A stretch of DNA of 64,000 nt from CAIVAT01 sp049317265 (GCA_049317265.1 JBMOIP010000009.1:1-64000), one strand, 5' to 3'. Counted from the stretch's first letter, positions 15,938-24,771 are shown. The notes: generated from the letters alone by a model not told the origin. Made by a program: numbers and translations.

Positions 15938-16531
15938 ATGGAACATCGCGACGACATTGGTGCAAAATTGGGCATGTGGGTCTTTATTTTTACGGAAATC
16001 CTGCTGTTTGGCGGGTTATTCCTGGTTTATGCGATCATGCGCAGCAGCTATTCAACCGAATTTCACCAGGCAGCCCACCATCTGAACGCATTCATCGGTT
16101 CGATCAATACCATTGTGCTGCTGTTGAGCAGTGCCACGGTTGCGATGTCGATCACGGCAGTTCAGAAAGGAAATAACAAACTTGCAGTATTCCTGTTGTT
16201 TGTTACCCTCATCTGTGCTGCAGTTTTTATGGTGAATAAGTATTTTGAATGGGGACATAAATTCCATATCGGGCTCTATCCCGGATCAGACCTTATGATC
16301 TCCCTGAGCCACGGCCAGGTAATGTTTTTCAGCCTCTATTTCTTCATGACCGGCCTGCATATGTTTCACCTTGTTGTGGGAGGAATTATCCTAACCATCG
16401 TGATGATCAAGGTACAGCGAGGAACCATCAATGCCAGTCGTTATGTGTTGCTTGAAAATGGCGGACTCTACTGGCATCTCGTCGACCTTATCTGGATATT
16501 CCTGTTCCCGCTTTTATACCTTATCACGTAG
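15938..16531 (+). CDS. ctaE: Cytochrome c oxidase subunit III
   Basis: This 197-residue membrane protein is the short five-helix form of subunit III. It starts with GAKLGMWVFIFTEILLFGGLF, the usual opening of that form, and contains the conserved MTGLHMFHLVVG with LENGGLYWHLVDLIWIFLFPLLYL at the end. It stabilises the core and supports proton uptake. The gene sits 66 nt after cox1; that gap is almost entirely repeats, unlike the tight spacing upstream. Confidence 0.94.
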   Translation: MEHRDDIGAKLGMWVFIFTEILLFGGLFLVYAIMRSSYSTEFHQAAHHLNAFIGSINTIVLLLSSATVAMSITAVQKGNNKLAVFLLFVTLICAAVFMVNKYFEWGHKFHIGLYPGSDLMISLSHGQVMFFSLYFFMTGLHMFHLVVGGIILTIVMIKVQRGTINASRYVLLENGGLYWHLVDLIWIFLFPLLYLIT

Positions 16532-16548
16532 CATACTGTGAAATCATC

Positions 16549-16582
16549 CAATCGTAAATCGTAAATCGTCCAACCGTAAATT
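16549..16582 (+). repeat. AATCGTAAATC leader repeat before cox4
   Basis: Overlapping units AATCGTAAATC and ATCGTAAATC, then a diverged CAACCGTAAAT, fill the 58-nt cox3-cox4 gap and end 7 nt before the cox4 ATG. Confidence 0.75.
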
Positions 16583-16589
16583 CAACGCT

Positions 16590-16874
16590 ATGCATACCGA
16601 AACCGTACATATAACCCCATACCGCACACATGCCTGGGTGCTCATCAGCCTGCTCACCCTGACATTCATCACCATTACCGTTACCTGGGTCGACCTGTCG
16701 GCCCTTACAGTGCTTGTCGCAATGTTGATCGCTTCAGTAAAGGCCTACATCGTACTCACCTACTTCATGCACCTGAAATTTGAATCATCGCTGTTCCGTA
16801 TTTTTGTTTTCATGGTCCTGGCAATATATGTGCTTGTTATTTTATTTACATTGTCGGATTATTTATTCAGGTAG
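16590..16874 (+). CDS. Cytochrome c oxidase subunit IV family protein
   Basis: A 94-residue protein with three hydrophobic helices, matching bacterial subunit IV (CtaF/CoxD type): ISLLTLTFITITVTWVDL, the conserved AMLIASVKAYIVLTYFMHLKFE and a third helix VLAIYVLVILFTLSDYLF. It is an accessory subunit thought to aid assembly or stability. It lies between cox3 and cox2, flanked on both sides by repeats. Confidence 0.9.
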   Translation: MHTETVHITPYRTHAWVLISLLTLTFITITVTWVDLSALTVLVAMLIASVKAYIVLTYFMHLKFESSLFRIFVFMVLAIYVLVILFTLSDYLFR

Positions 16875-16912
16875 ACGGGCGGACAAGCGGACGGGCGGAC
16901 AAGCGGACGGGG
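16875..16912 (+). repeat. 8-bp tandem array (CGGACAAG/CGGACGGG), about 5 units
   Basis: Starting directly after the cox4 TAG, units alternate GACGGG, CGGACAAG, CGGACGGG, CGGACAAG, CGGACGGG. Same family and same orientation as the array after cox1. Confidence 0.85.
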
Positions 16913-16916
16913 AAAA

Positions 16917-16949
16917 ATTGTAAATCGTAAATCGTATAATCGTAAATCA
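16917..16949 (+). repeat. AATCGTAAATC leader repeat before cox2
   Basis: Units TAAATCGTAAATCG and AATCGTAAATC lie between the octamer array and the cox2 ATG at 16955, ending within a few bases of it. Confidence 0.75.
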
Positions 16950-16954
16950 ATCAT

Positions 16955-17860
16955 ATGGGTGCTTCAAACTTTGTTGAAGGTGTTGATCTGGCCTTTAAAG
17001 TCATATTCGGTATAAGTCTGTTTTTCCTGGTTGGGATTACAACAGTGATGCTCTATTTCGTTTTCAGGTATAACCGGAAGAGACACCCGCATGCTGTCCA
17101 GTTCAAAGACAACAACGTACTGGAAATAACCTGGATAACCATCCCGTTGATCCTTGTACTTCTCATGTTTTATTATGGTTATGTGGCTTTCAGCCCGCAA
17201 CGCAATGTACCAAAGGATGCAATCCCAATTACCGTCATAGGCAAAATGTGGGTTTGGACGTTCGAATATGAGGGTGGAAAACAGTCGCCGGTGCTCGTGG
17301 TTCCATTAAATAAAGCTGTTAAACTGAATCTTCACTCCGACGATGTAATCCACAGTTTGTATATCCCTGCATTCCGTATCAAAGAGGATGTTGTTCCGGG
17401 AAAGAACAATTATATGTGGTTTATTGCCCAGCAAATGGGTGAGTATGATGTACTTTGCACGGTTTACTGCGGATTGCGCCACTCCTATATGGAAACCAAA
17501 ACAAAAGTGGTTTCTGAGGCTGATTATGCAGCATGGCTGAAAGCTCTGCCCGAAAAATCAAGTGAGCCGGAAGGGTTGGTGATTCTGAAAAAGAATGCCT
17601 GCACCGGATGCCACTCCATCGATGGGACGAAAATTGTCAGCGCTTCCTTCAAGGGATTATATGGAAAAACCGAAAAGGTGGTCACTGATGGCAAGGAACG
17701 AACCATAACCGTTGATGATGAATACATCAAACGTTCCATCATGGAGCCAGATAAAGACCTCGTTGCGGGTTACCAGAAGGGGATCATGAAAACCTATAAA
17801 GGAATTGTGACAGATGATGAAATGACTAAAATCATCGACTACCTGAAAAGTATCAAGTAA
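16955..17860 (+). CDS. ctaC: Cytochrome c oxidase subunit II with fused cytochrome c domain (caa3 type)
   Basis: This 301-residue subunit has two membrane helices (about 15-38 and 59-79), a cupredoxin domain with CuA ligands H133, C168, C172, H176 and M179, and a C-terminal cytochrome c domain with haem site CTGCH (216-220) and a probable Met ligand near KGIMKTYKG. The fused haem makes the enzyme a caa3 oxidase. The CuA loop reads CTVYCGLRHSYM; the usual Glu of CxExC is Val170, so the Mg-linked carboxylate is missing. There is no lipoprotein cysteine, and the protein begins almost directly with the first helix. Confidence 0.95.
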   Translation: MGASNFVEGVDLAFKVIFGISLFFLVGITTVMLYFVFRYNRKRHPHAVQFKDNNVLEITWITIPLILVLLMFYYGYVAFSPQRNVPKDAIPITVIGKMWVWTFEYEGGKQSPVLVVPLNKAVKLNLHSDDVIHSLYIPAFRIKEDVVPGKNNYMWFIAQQMGEYDVLCTVYCGLRHSYMETKTKVVSEADYAAWLKALPEKSSEPEGLVILKKNACTGCHSIDGTKIVSASFKGLYGKTEKVVTDGKERTITVDDEYIKRSIMEPDKDLVAGYQKGIMKTYKGIVTDDEMTKIIDYLKSIK

Positions 17861-17873
17861 ACCCCATTTCCCT

Positions 17874-18740
17874 TTGCATATCTCCGGCTTTCGCGTAGTT
17901 TTTCTGTTAACAAGGTTCCCTGTATCCCTGGCTGTTACACTCACTGCCTTTACGGCTATGGTTCTCAGCCAGGTAACCCTGTCGCTTGCCACGCTGATCC
18001 CCATAGCAGGAATTTTCCTGCTGGCTTCAGGCGCATCTGCATTCAATCAATACCAGGAATGGCCCTTTGATGAGTTGATGGAGCGGACCAAAAAAAGGCC
18101 GTTACCCTCACGCCGGATCAGTACTGCAGAGGCATTGAGAATTTCAACCATTTTCATCATTGGAGGAATGTTGATACTGCTCTACTTTGCTCCTCCCGTT
18201 TGCTTCTTCCTTGGATTGGTCAACCTCGTCTGGTATAACGGCATCTACACCTACCTGAAGAGAAAGACAGCATTTGCGGTTGTTCCCGGGGCGCTTACCG
18301 GTGTAATACCAATCTTCATGGGATGGACGGCCGGTGGCGGTTCACTGCTGGCACCGGAAGCAATGTTTCTGGCATTCTTCCTTTTCCTTTGGCAGATGCC
18401 GCATTTCTGGCTTCTGACACTTAAGTACGGCGATGAATACAGAGCGGCCGGGTTTCCGGTTCTGACCGACCTTTTCAGTGAATTCCAGATTAAAATTATC
18501 GTGATGATGTGGATGATTGCATCATCCGGAACCGCCATCATGATGGTCTATTTTAAAATACTTCATCTTCCTCTCCTTGGCTACTCCATCGTCTTCCTTA
18601 ATCTCGCATTGCTCCTGTTCATGGCATACCAACTCTTCCAGTCGGCCAACATGAGGTACCGCCTGATCTTCATTGCGGCAAATACTTTTATGCTTTTCGT
18701 TATGTTGTCGTTGATTGCAGATCGGTTTATCAGGGCCTGA
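17874..18740 (+). CDS. ctaB: Protoheme IX farnesyltransferase (haem O synthase)
   Basis: A 288-residue UbiA-superfamily prenyltransferase with about nine helices, making haem O from protohaem and farnesyl diphosphate, the first step toward haem A for the oxidase. The first Asp-rich motif reads NQYQEWPFDELMERTKKRPL, with Glu at the first acidic position where Asp is usual; the second is LKYGDEYRAAGFPVL. The start is TTG 17874, 13 nt after cox2, as no ATG precedes the first helix. It closes the respiratory operon. No haem A synthase gene is in the window. Confidence 0.92.
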   Translation: MHISGFRVVFLLTRFPVSLAVTLTAFTAMVLSQVTLSLATLIPIAGIFLLASGASAFNQYQEWPFDELMERTKKRPLPSRRISTAEALRISTIFIIGGMLILLYFAPPVCFFLGLVNLVWYNGIYTYLKRKTAFAVVPGALTGVIPIFMGWTAGGGSLLAPEAMFLAFFLFLWQMPHFWLLTLKYGDEYRAAGFPVLTDLFSEFQIKIIVMMWMIASSGTAIMMVYFKILHLPLLGYSIVFLNLALLLFMAYQLFQSANMRYRLIFIAANTFMLFVMLSLIADRFIRA

Positions 18741-18812
18741 CCTGGCAGAATAGTTGTTTTGCACAGGTATTTCATCATTACAATCAATTAATTTCATCAA
18801 ACCTGTTCACTC

Positions 18813-21800
18813 ATGCTAGCAATAGAAGCGCTCCTGGAAGAATGGAAAAGCACGGCCTCACCAGGGTCTCCTGATGAAAATACTGCATCCCGCCTCTTGC
18901 AGGAGGCTGAGAAGATTTTCAATGGAAGGCAACAAGATTCCTTGCAACACTCCTTCTGGCTCAACTTTTTGAATATTACCAAAAAACCTGCATTTCTCAA
19001 AGCCCTCGCAACCGATGATTCCCGGACCCGATGGACTGAGGTGGTTTTCAGCATCTTACAACACACAAATTATGGACTTCGGGAGATGATGGAACAGCGG
19101 GTTTCAGAACACCCCCTCCACGTTCTATTTAAAGACATGACCTCCGCGGTAGCAATAGAATGGACCTACGAGCAGATCTACCGCCATATCCGGGAAATTG
19201 CAGGCGTTTTCTATCAAACCTGCCCGGATGAACCAAGAGTTGCATTTTATACCGAAAACTGCCTGGAAGGAGCGTGTACAGATCTGGCGTGCCTGATGTT
19301 CAATATTTTTGATACACCGCTAAGCCCCCATTTCAAGGTCGACGTACTGCTGCCGATTTTCAATGATCTTCAAATCAATATTGCGCTTGCAGATACCGAG
19401 GAACGTTTGGAACTCCTCCAGAAGATTAGACAGCAGGCAGATGTTAAATTCACCATATTCTCCCTTCAGCCGGTCAACGCCAAAGTGCGCGAAATTCCAT
19501 ACCTGGTTGAAGAGTGTAAAAAAATATCCCGTTGGGATATAGATGTGCTCCTCGGAAAACTTCCTGTCATTCCCACCAACAGGGTGGCAACCACGATGTT
19601 CACCTCGGGAAGTACAGGGGTTCCAAAAGGCGTTTCGTTTTCAATTTACAACATTGTGTCAAAAAGGTTTGCCCGGGCTGCAGCGCTGCCGGAGGTTGGC
19701 AACGAAGTATTCCTTTGCTATCTTCCCCTGTTTCATACTTTTGGAAGATACCTGGAGATGACCGGCGCGATATTCTGGAATGGCACCTACATATTTGCCG
19801 GAAATACCTCTTCCGAAACCCTGCGCTCCCTCTTCCCGAAGATGAATCCTACCGGATTTATCAGCATACCCTTGAGATGGCAGGAGCTTTATGAACAGTG
19901 CCAGGAGAGGATCAGCACCATTGAGAGCGATGAAGTCAGGCAGCAGGCGGTTCGGGATATCGTAGGAACCGGGTTGCATTGGGGCTTGTCGGCTGCCGGC
20001 TACCTTGACCCTGAAGTATTCAGATTCTTCAATCAATACGGGATTCACTTAAACAGCGGGTTCGGGATGACGGAAGCCACGGGGGGCATTACCATGACGC
20101 CACCCGGGAAGTACCTTGACTTTACGGTAGGGATACCATTGCCCGGAGTCAGGACAAGACTTGGAAATGGTTCTGAACTTGAATTAAGCGGACATTATAT
20201 CGGGCGCTACCTGGAAGTTGCCGGACCAGGAGACTCTATTCCCTACCCCGTTTCGGAAGAAAAGGATGCATGGCTTTCAACCGGTGATGTCTTTGAAATT
20301 TCAAAGAATGGGTACTACCAGATTGTCGACCGTGTAAAGGATATCTATAAAAATAACCGGGGCCAGACGGTCGCTCCCCAGGTCATAGAGAAAAAATTTT
20401 ATAAAGTCCCTGGAATCAAGAATGTATTCCTCGTCGGCGATAACCGCCCATACAACGTTCTTCTGGTAGTTCCGGATACATCCGACACCATTTTCAACTC
20501 CCTCCGGGGCGATAACAAGGAAGAGTATTTTCATCAAATCGTAATGGCAGCCAACACCGATGTTGCACCGTATGAAAGAGTGGTAAATTACACCTTGCTC
20601 GATCGCGATTTCAGCGCTGAGAAAGGAGAACTCACGCCTAAAGGGTCCTTTAACAGGAAGGCAATTGACACAAATTTCAAACTTGTCATTGAATCACTTT
20701 ACCAGAGTACGGTAGTAAAAATCGATGCGGGTAATTTTGTAATTTCCATTCCAAAATGGTTCTTCCGCGATCTTGGAATCCTGGAAACCGACATTCTTTT
20801 TGACGGGAAACGGTTGATTAACCGAAGAAATTCTACTACCCTTATTATTAAAGAGTTAAAAGGAAAATGGTTTCAGATCGGTCACCTCAAGTATCACATT
20901 GATGCTTCCACAATCGACATGGGGCTCATTACCCGGCAACCGAGAATCTGGATCGGGAATCCTGGCGTGATCGCTTTTTGCCCTGTTAAAACCGGTTGGG
21001 ATCTGCCCATGAAAGAGTTCTCTGCAGGCGCCTATCTTCCCCGGTTCAAACAGCTTGCAGAAAAACAGTTGCCGCAGATAAAATCGATTCGTGATCAGCA
21101 ACTATCAGATGTTAATAAATTGATTTTCAGTGCTTTTTACCTTGGCAATGAAATTGCTTATCAGGCTACCGACGAACTTGGAAGAATCCTTATCCAGGCC
21201 GAACCCCGACTTGCCCTGGTAATCAGGCACCGCCTGGAAGCGCTTGCCTATCATCCCGATGAAGAGATCCGTTGTTTAGCCTATCGACTGATCCTGTTGA
21301 AAGCTCCGAATCCTGAAGACATCCGAAACATGCCCTCCTTCATTGAATCAGGACGGTCTTTCCTCAATGAAAAATCAATCAGGGAGATCGCCTCCAGCAA
21401 TTTCGGAAAGCACCGGCTCGACGCCCTCAAGCAGCGACTCTATTGGTACCGCACACAGCTTAAATGGCCGGCATCAAAAAAGCACAGGCAGGCCTTTGGG
21501 GACGTCCTTGGGCTTCTGTATAACTTTGCTGTACAACATCTTGAATACTATGTGCCGGTTCGTGCAGAACTTTCAAGATGGATCCTTCACAAGGAAGACA
21601 GTTACCTTTCAAAAAAGGCCGAAAACTACTTTTACCTGCTGGCCGCAGTATTTGAGAACGAAATTGAAAGGAAGTCGGCAAGGAATAAGATGGCTGAATG
21701 GAATTCAAAACTCGTTTTTGAACATGGTATTTCTGACCCGGAAAGGAGACGCATTACAAGAATTTTTCAAACCACTAAATTCCTGAAAGAGAGTATCATT

Positions 21801-23402
21801 CTCACATTCAATGAACGTGATTTTGATTTGAAAGAAGTACCCGGCAAGGGGATCTGGATCTTACGACTGCTTGCCTTCAAAGAATTCAAACATTACCGGC
21901 TGTCCATCAACACCATCGAGGGGAAGCATTTTGACCTCCACATGGTGATGAGCGAAAACCCCGATTTCAGACCCAGGCCGGAGACATTCTATTGGCTTGC
22001 ATCCCTGGCAGGATTCCCTTACGGTTCAGCTGTTGCACCCATGCTGGGCAGCAGCAGGCCGAATCTCGGTGTTCTTACCACGCAGTATATCGGCGGTTTG
22101 AGTGCATGGGACAAAATCCGTGAATTGTCAGAAATCCACCGGTCATCCGGTTTTATCAGAAAGAATGAGTGGAAAAAGATATATATCAAGTCGTTTGCTG
22201 TTATCTATCGGGCCTGGCATCACAGTGGTTATCAAATTGTTCCTGGAGCGATTTCTCCTTCAAACGTTGCGATTCCCGAGATGGATTTCCGGGAGAGTGC
22301 AGTGGTTTTATCCCTCGCCGGATGGTCACAATATAAGAACACCCTGTCGCTGATCGAGCCGATGCTCCTGGATTTCTATTTTAAAACAGCCTCCATCTAT
22401 CCCTGGTGCAAAAACCAGCTGGATGCAGACTGGATTTTTGATGCCTGCATCGAAGCGCTTGGCAAACAGGAAGCTATGGCATTTCTTGAAAACCTCAGAT
22501 TGGACCTCAAAGCAAAACCATTGTCATTGTTTGGTTCTGAGGGAATGCAGCAGCGCCTCGACGACTATCTTGAATCTTCTGCCAGTAGATACTATTTGCC
22601 TGTTGCATTGTACAGCGCCATCGACCAGTACCTCGATTGGTACAAGATGAACCCGCTCACAACAGGTGCCGCAAAAGAACAAACATGCATTGAGCTGCTT
22701 GAACTCTACCGCTTACAGCAAAATCCGGAACTGGAGCGCTATTACCTATACAGGCACACCTATTTCTCGGATGCCTTGCCCGAAGTGCAATCAGCGTTTG
22801 ACAGGTTACTGGGCCGAATGACAGAATTTCCCGAAGGATTGGCCATCCAGCTGGTTGAGTTGTCCGACCTCCAGTCAACTTTAATTGACCCTGAAGATAA
22901 AACCATATTCAATAGAATGGTATTTCCCCGTCTCCAGGGAGAACAGGGATTTGATTTCATGAAAGTTGGCGACAGTAAACAGGAACACATTGTGGTGCGA
23001 TTTTCGTTTGGCGACAGTACCGGGCGAAAATATATTTTGCGGGACCCTGTTACCGCCCGTGAAATCGGACAATTGTACCAGCTCTTTTTCCGTGAGAACT
23101 ATCCTAAGGAGATCACAGACCACGATCACCAGTACATTGTGACGGATGAAAATGATAAAATAGTCGGTGGTATCACCTACAGGTACATCGAAGACAACAA
23201 CATTCTGCTCGACGGGCTGGTCGTAACCTCGTCGCTGCAGGGAAAAGGCATAGCATCCGGTATGATTGAGAATTTCTTTGCCAGCATGGCCGCCCGGGGC
23301 ATCGATGCCATAAAAGCCCACTTCCTGTTCGGGAATTATTACCTGAAACACTTCTTTGAGGTAGACAAGAAATGGGGCGCCCTTATCAAGAAGTTAAAAT
23401 AG
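18813..23402 (+). CDS. Giant acyl-adenylate ligase fused to an uncharacterised region and a C-terminal GNAT domain
   Basis: This 1529-residue protein has three parts. Residues about 80-640 are an AMP-binding acyl-CoA/acyl-ACP synthetase: TTMFTSGSTGVPKG (260-273), GFGMTEATGG (416-425), WLSTGDVFEI (487-496) and the VDRVKD...NNRGQTVAPQ hinge with a probable catalytic Lys in the KGSFNRKAI region. Residues about 650-1400 match nothing I recognise; helix-rich repeats near 780-830 look HEAT-like, and HHSGYQIVPGAISPSNVAI (about 1135-1155) faintly recalls a kinase-fold catalytic loop. Residues about 1410-1529 are a GNAT acetyltransferase with the acetyl-CoA motif LQGKGIAS. A role in activating a fatty acid and acylating or acetylating a target is inference. 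There is no signal peptide; it is probably cytosolic. Confidence 0.8.
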   Translation: MLAIEALLEEWKSTASPGSPDENTASRLLQEAEKIFNGRQQDSLQHSFWLNFLNITKKPAFLKALATDDSRTRWTEVVFSILQHTNYGLREMMEQRVSEHPLHVLFKDMTSAVAIEWTYEQIYRHIREIAGVFYQTCPDEPRVAFYTENCLEGACTDLACLMFNIFDTPLSPHFKVDVLLPIFNDLQINIALADTEERLELLQKIRQQADVKFTIFSLQPVNAKVREIPYLVEECKKISRWDIDVLLGKLPVIPTNRVATTMFTSGSTGVPKGVSFSIYNIVSKRFARAAALPEVGNEVFLCYLPLFHTFGRYLEMTGAIFWNGTYIFAGNTSSETLRSLFPKMNPTGFISIPLRWQELYEQCQERISTIESDEVRQQAVRDIVGTGLHWGLSAAGYLDPEVFRFFNQYGIHLNSGFGMTEATGGITMTPPGKYLDFTVGIPLPGVRTRLGNGSELELSGHYIGRYLEVAGPGDSIPYPVSEEKDAWLSTGDVFEISKNGYYQIVDRVKDIYKNNRGQTVAPQVIEKKFYKVPGIKNVFLVGDNRPYNVLLVVPDTSDTIFNSLRGDNKEEYFHQIVMAANTDVAPYERVVNYTLLDRDFSAEKGELTPKGSFNRKAIDTNFKLVIESLYQSTVVKIDAGNFVISIPKWFFRDLGILETDILFDGKRLINRRNSTTLIIKELKGKWFQIGHLKYHIDASTIDMGLITRQPRIWIGNPGVIAFCPVKTGWDLPMKEFSAGAYLPRFKQLAEKQLPQIKSIRDQQLSDVNKLIFSAFYLGNEIAYQATDELGRILIQAEPRLALVIRHRLEALAYHPDEEIRCLAYRLILLKAPNPEDIRNMPSFIESGRSFLNEKSIREIASSNFGKHRLDALKQRLYWYRTQLKWPASKKHRQAFGDVLGLLYNFAVQHLEYYVPVRAELSRWILHKEDSYLSKKAENYFYLLAAVFENEIERKSARNKMAEWNSKLVFEHGISDPERRRITRIFQTTKFLKESIILTFNERDFDLKEVPGKGIWILRLLAFKEFKHYRLSINTIEGKHFDLHMVMSENPDFRPRPETFYWLASLAGFPYGSAVAPMLGSSRPNLGVLTTQYIGGLSAWDKIRELSEIHRSSGFIRKNEWKKIYIKSFAVIYRAWHHSGYQIVPGAISPSNVAIPEMDFRESAVVLSLAGWSQYKNTLSLIEPMLLDFYFKTASIYPWCKNQLDADWIFDACIEALGKQEAMAFLENLRLDLKAKPLSLFGSEGMQQRLDDYLESSASRYYLPVALYSAIDQYLDWYKMNPLTTGAAKEQTCIELLELYRLQQNPELERYYLYRHTYFSDALPEVQSAFDRLLGRMTEFPEGLAIQLVELSDLQSTLIDPEDKTIFNRMVFPRLQGEQGFDFMKVGDSKQEHIVVRFSFGDSTGRKYILRDPVTAREIGQLYQLFFRENYPKEITDHDHQYIVTDENDKIVGGITYRYIEDNNILLDGLVVTSSLQGKGIASGMIENFFASMAARGIDAIKAHFLFGNYYLKHFFEVDKKWGALIKKLK

Positions 23403-23405
23403 TTG

Positions 23406-23413
23406 TAATTTTG
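23406..23413 (+). promoter_or_regulatory. -7 box (TAATTTTG) for icd
   Basis: TAATTTTG fits TAnnTTTG and lies 39 nt before the icd ATG. It is embedded in a perfect 14-bp palindrome AATTTTGCAAAATT (23407-23420). Confidence 0.55.
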
Positions 23414-23452
23414 CAAAATTAACACTCACTCTTATCTTTTAACTTTGATTTT

Positions 23453-24718
23453 ATGAATGGAGAAAAAATAACATTGATCAACGGGAAGTTGACAGTCCCT
23501 GATAATCCGGTTATCCCTTTTATTGAAGGTGATGGAATTGGTCCCGATATTTGGAATGCTAGTGTGCGCGTACTCGATGCTGCAGTAGAAAAAGCATATG
23601 CGGGGAAGCGTAAAATTGTATGGAGAGAAGTTCTCGCTGGTGAAAAAGCTTTCAAAGAAACCGGAGAATGGCTCCCTCAGGAGACACTGGATGTGATCCG
23701 TGAGTACCTTGTCGCTATCAAAGGCCCTCTTACAACCCCTGTAGGTGGAGGAATCCGGTCTATCAATGTTGCTTTGCGCCAGATCCTTGACCTTTACACA
23801 TGCCTTCGCCCGGTGAGATATTTCGCAGGAGTTCCTTCACCTGTCAAACATCCTGAAACCACCGACATGGTCATTTTCCGTGAGAACACCGAAGATATCT
23901 ACGCCGGAATAGAATGGATGCAGGGAACCCCGGAAGTTAAAAAAGTAATAAACTTTCTGATCAGTGAGATGGGGGTGAACAAAATCCGTTTCCCCGAATC
24001 TTCCTCTATTGGCATTAAACCGGTTTCCAAAGAGGGTACCGAGCGCCTTGTAAGAGCTGCCATTCTTTATGCAATCACCCATAAAAAACCATCCGTTACG
24101 CTGGTGCATAAAGGAAACATCATGAAATTCACTGAAGGGCAGTTCAAACAATGGGGTTATGAACTTGCTGAGCGTGAGTATGGCGACAAAGTATTTACCT
24201 GGATGTCCTATGACAGAATCAAAGCCAAAGATGGAGAAAATGCGGCTGACACTGCACAAAAAGAAGCCATTGCGGCCGGAAAGATCATCGTCAAGGATGT
24301 CATTGCCGATGCATTTTTACAACAGATACTTACCCGTCCTGCCGAATATTCGGTGATTGCCACCTTAAACCTCAACGGGGATTACATCTCCGATGCACTT
24401 GCAGCTATTGTTGGCGGTATTGGAATTGCCCCCGGTGCCAATATCAACTATGTAACCGGACATGCCGTATTTGAAGCAACCCATGGCACAGCACCCAAAT
24501 ATGCAGGTAAAGACCAGGTAAACCCTGGGTCGGTTATCCTTTCCGGTGTGATGATGCTGGAATTCATGGGCTGGAATGAAGCTGCCGATCTGATTGTTAA
24601 AGGGTTGGAAGGCGCTATCAGCAAAAAAAGAGTAACCTATGATTTTGAGCGTTTGATGGAAGGTGCCACTAAATTAAAATGTTCAGAATTCGGAACCGAG
24701 ATTATTTCGAACATGTAA
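23453..24718 (+). CDS. icd: NADP-dependent isocitrate dehydrogenase
   Basis: A 421-residue homodimer-type IDH closely resembling E. coli Icd. It oxidatively decarboxylates isocitrate to 2-oxoglutarate in the TCA cycle. The substrate loop GPLTTPVGGGIRSINVALRQ keeps the serine phosphorylated by AceK in enterics. NADP determinants are all present: Lys-Tyr in APKYAGKDQVNP, and Tyr and Arg in VTYDFERLM. It has its own promoter and is followed by a strong bidirectional terminator. Confidence 0.96.
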   Translation: MNGEKITLINGKLTVPDNPVIPFIEGDGIGPDIWNASVRVLDAAVEKAYAGKRKIVWREVLAGEKAFKETGEWLPQETLDVIREYLVAIKGPLTTPVGGGIRSINVALRQILDLYTCLRPVRYFAGVPSPVKHPETTDMVIFRENTEDIYAGIEWMQGTPEVKKVINFLISEMGVNKIRFPESSSIGIKPVSKEGTERLVRAAILYAITHKKPSVTLVHKGNIMKFTEGQFKQWGYELAEREYGDKVFTWMSYDRIKAKDGENAADTAQKEAIAAGKIIVKDVIADAFLQQILTRPAEYSVIATLNLNGDYISDALAAIVGGIGIAPGANINYVTGHAVFEATHGTAPKYAGKDQVNPGSVILSGVMMLEFMGWNEAADLIVKGLEGAISKKRVTYDFERLMEGATKLKCSEFGTEIISNM

Positions 24719-24734
24719 CAGGCCATTGAATCAT

Positions 24735-24767
24735 AAAAAAACCGGTTCGTCATGAACCGGTTTTTTT
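24735..24767. terminator. Bidirectional intrinsic terminator between icd and the T9SS block
   Basis: A perfect 14-bp stem (A-tract plus ACCGGTTC, loop GTCAT, GAACCGGT plus T-tract) lies between the convergent icd and porP stops. A and T tracts on both sides let it end transcription from either direction. Confidence 0.92.
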
Positions 24768-24771
24768 ATGT

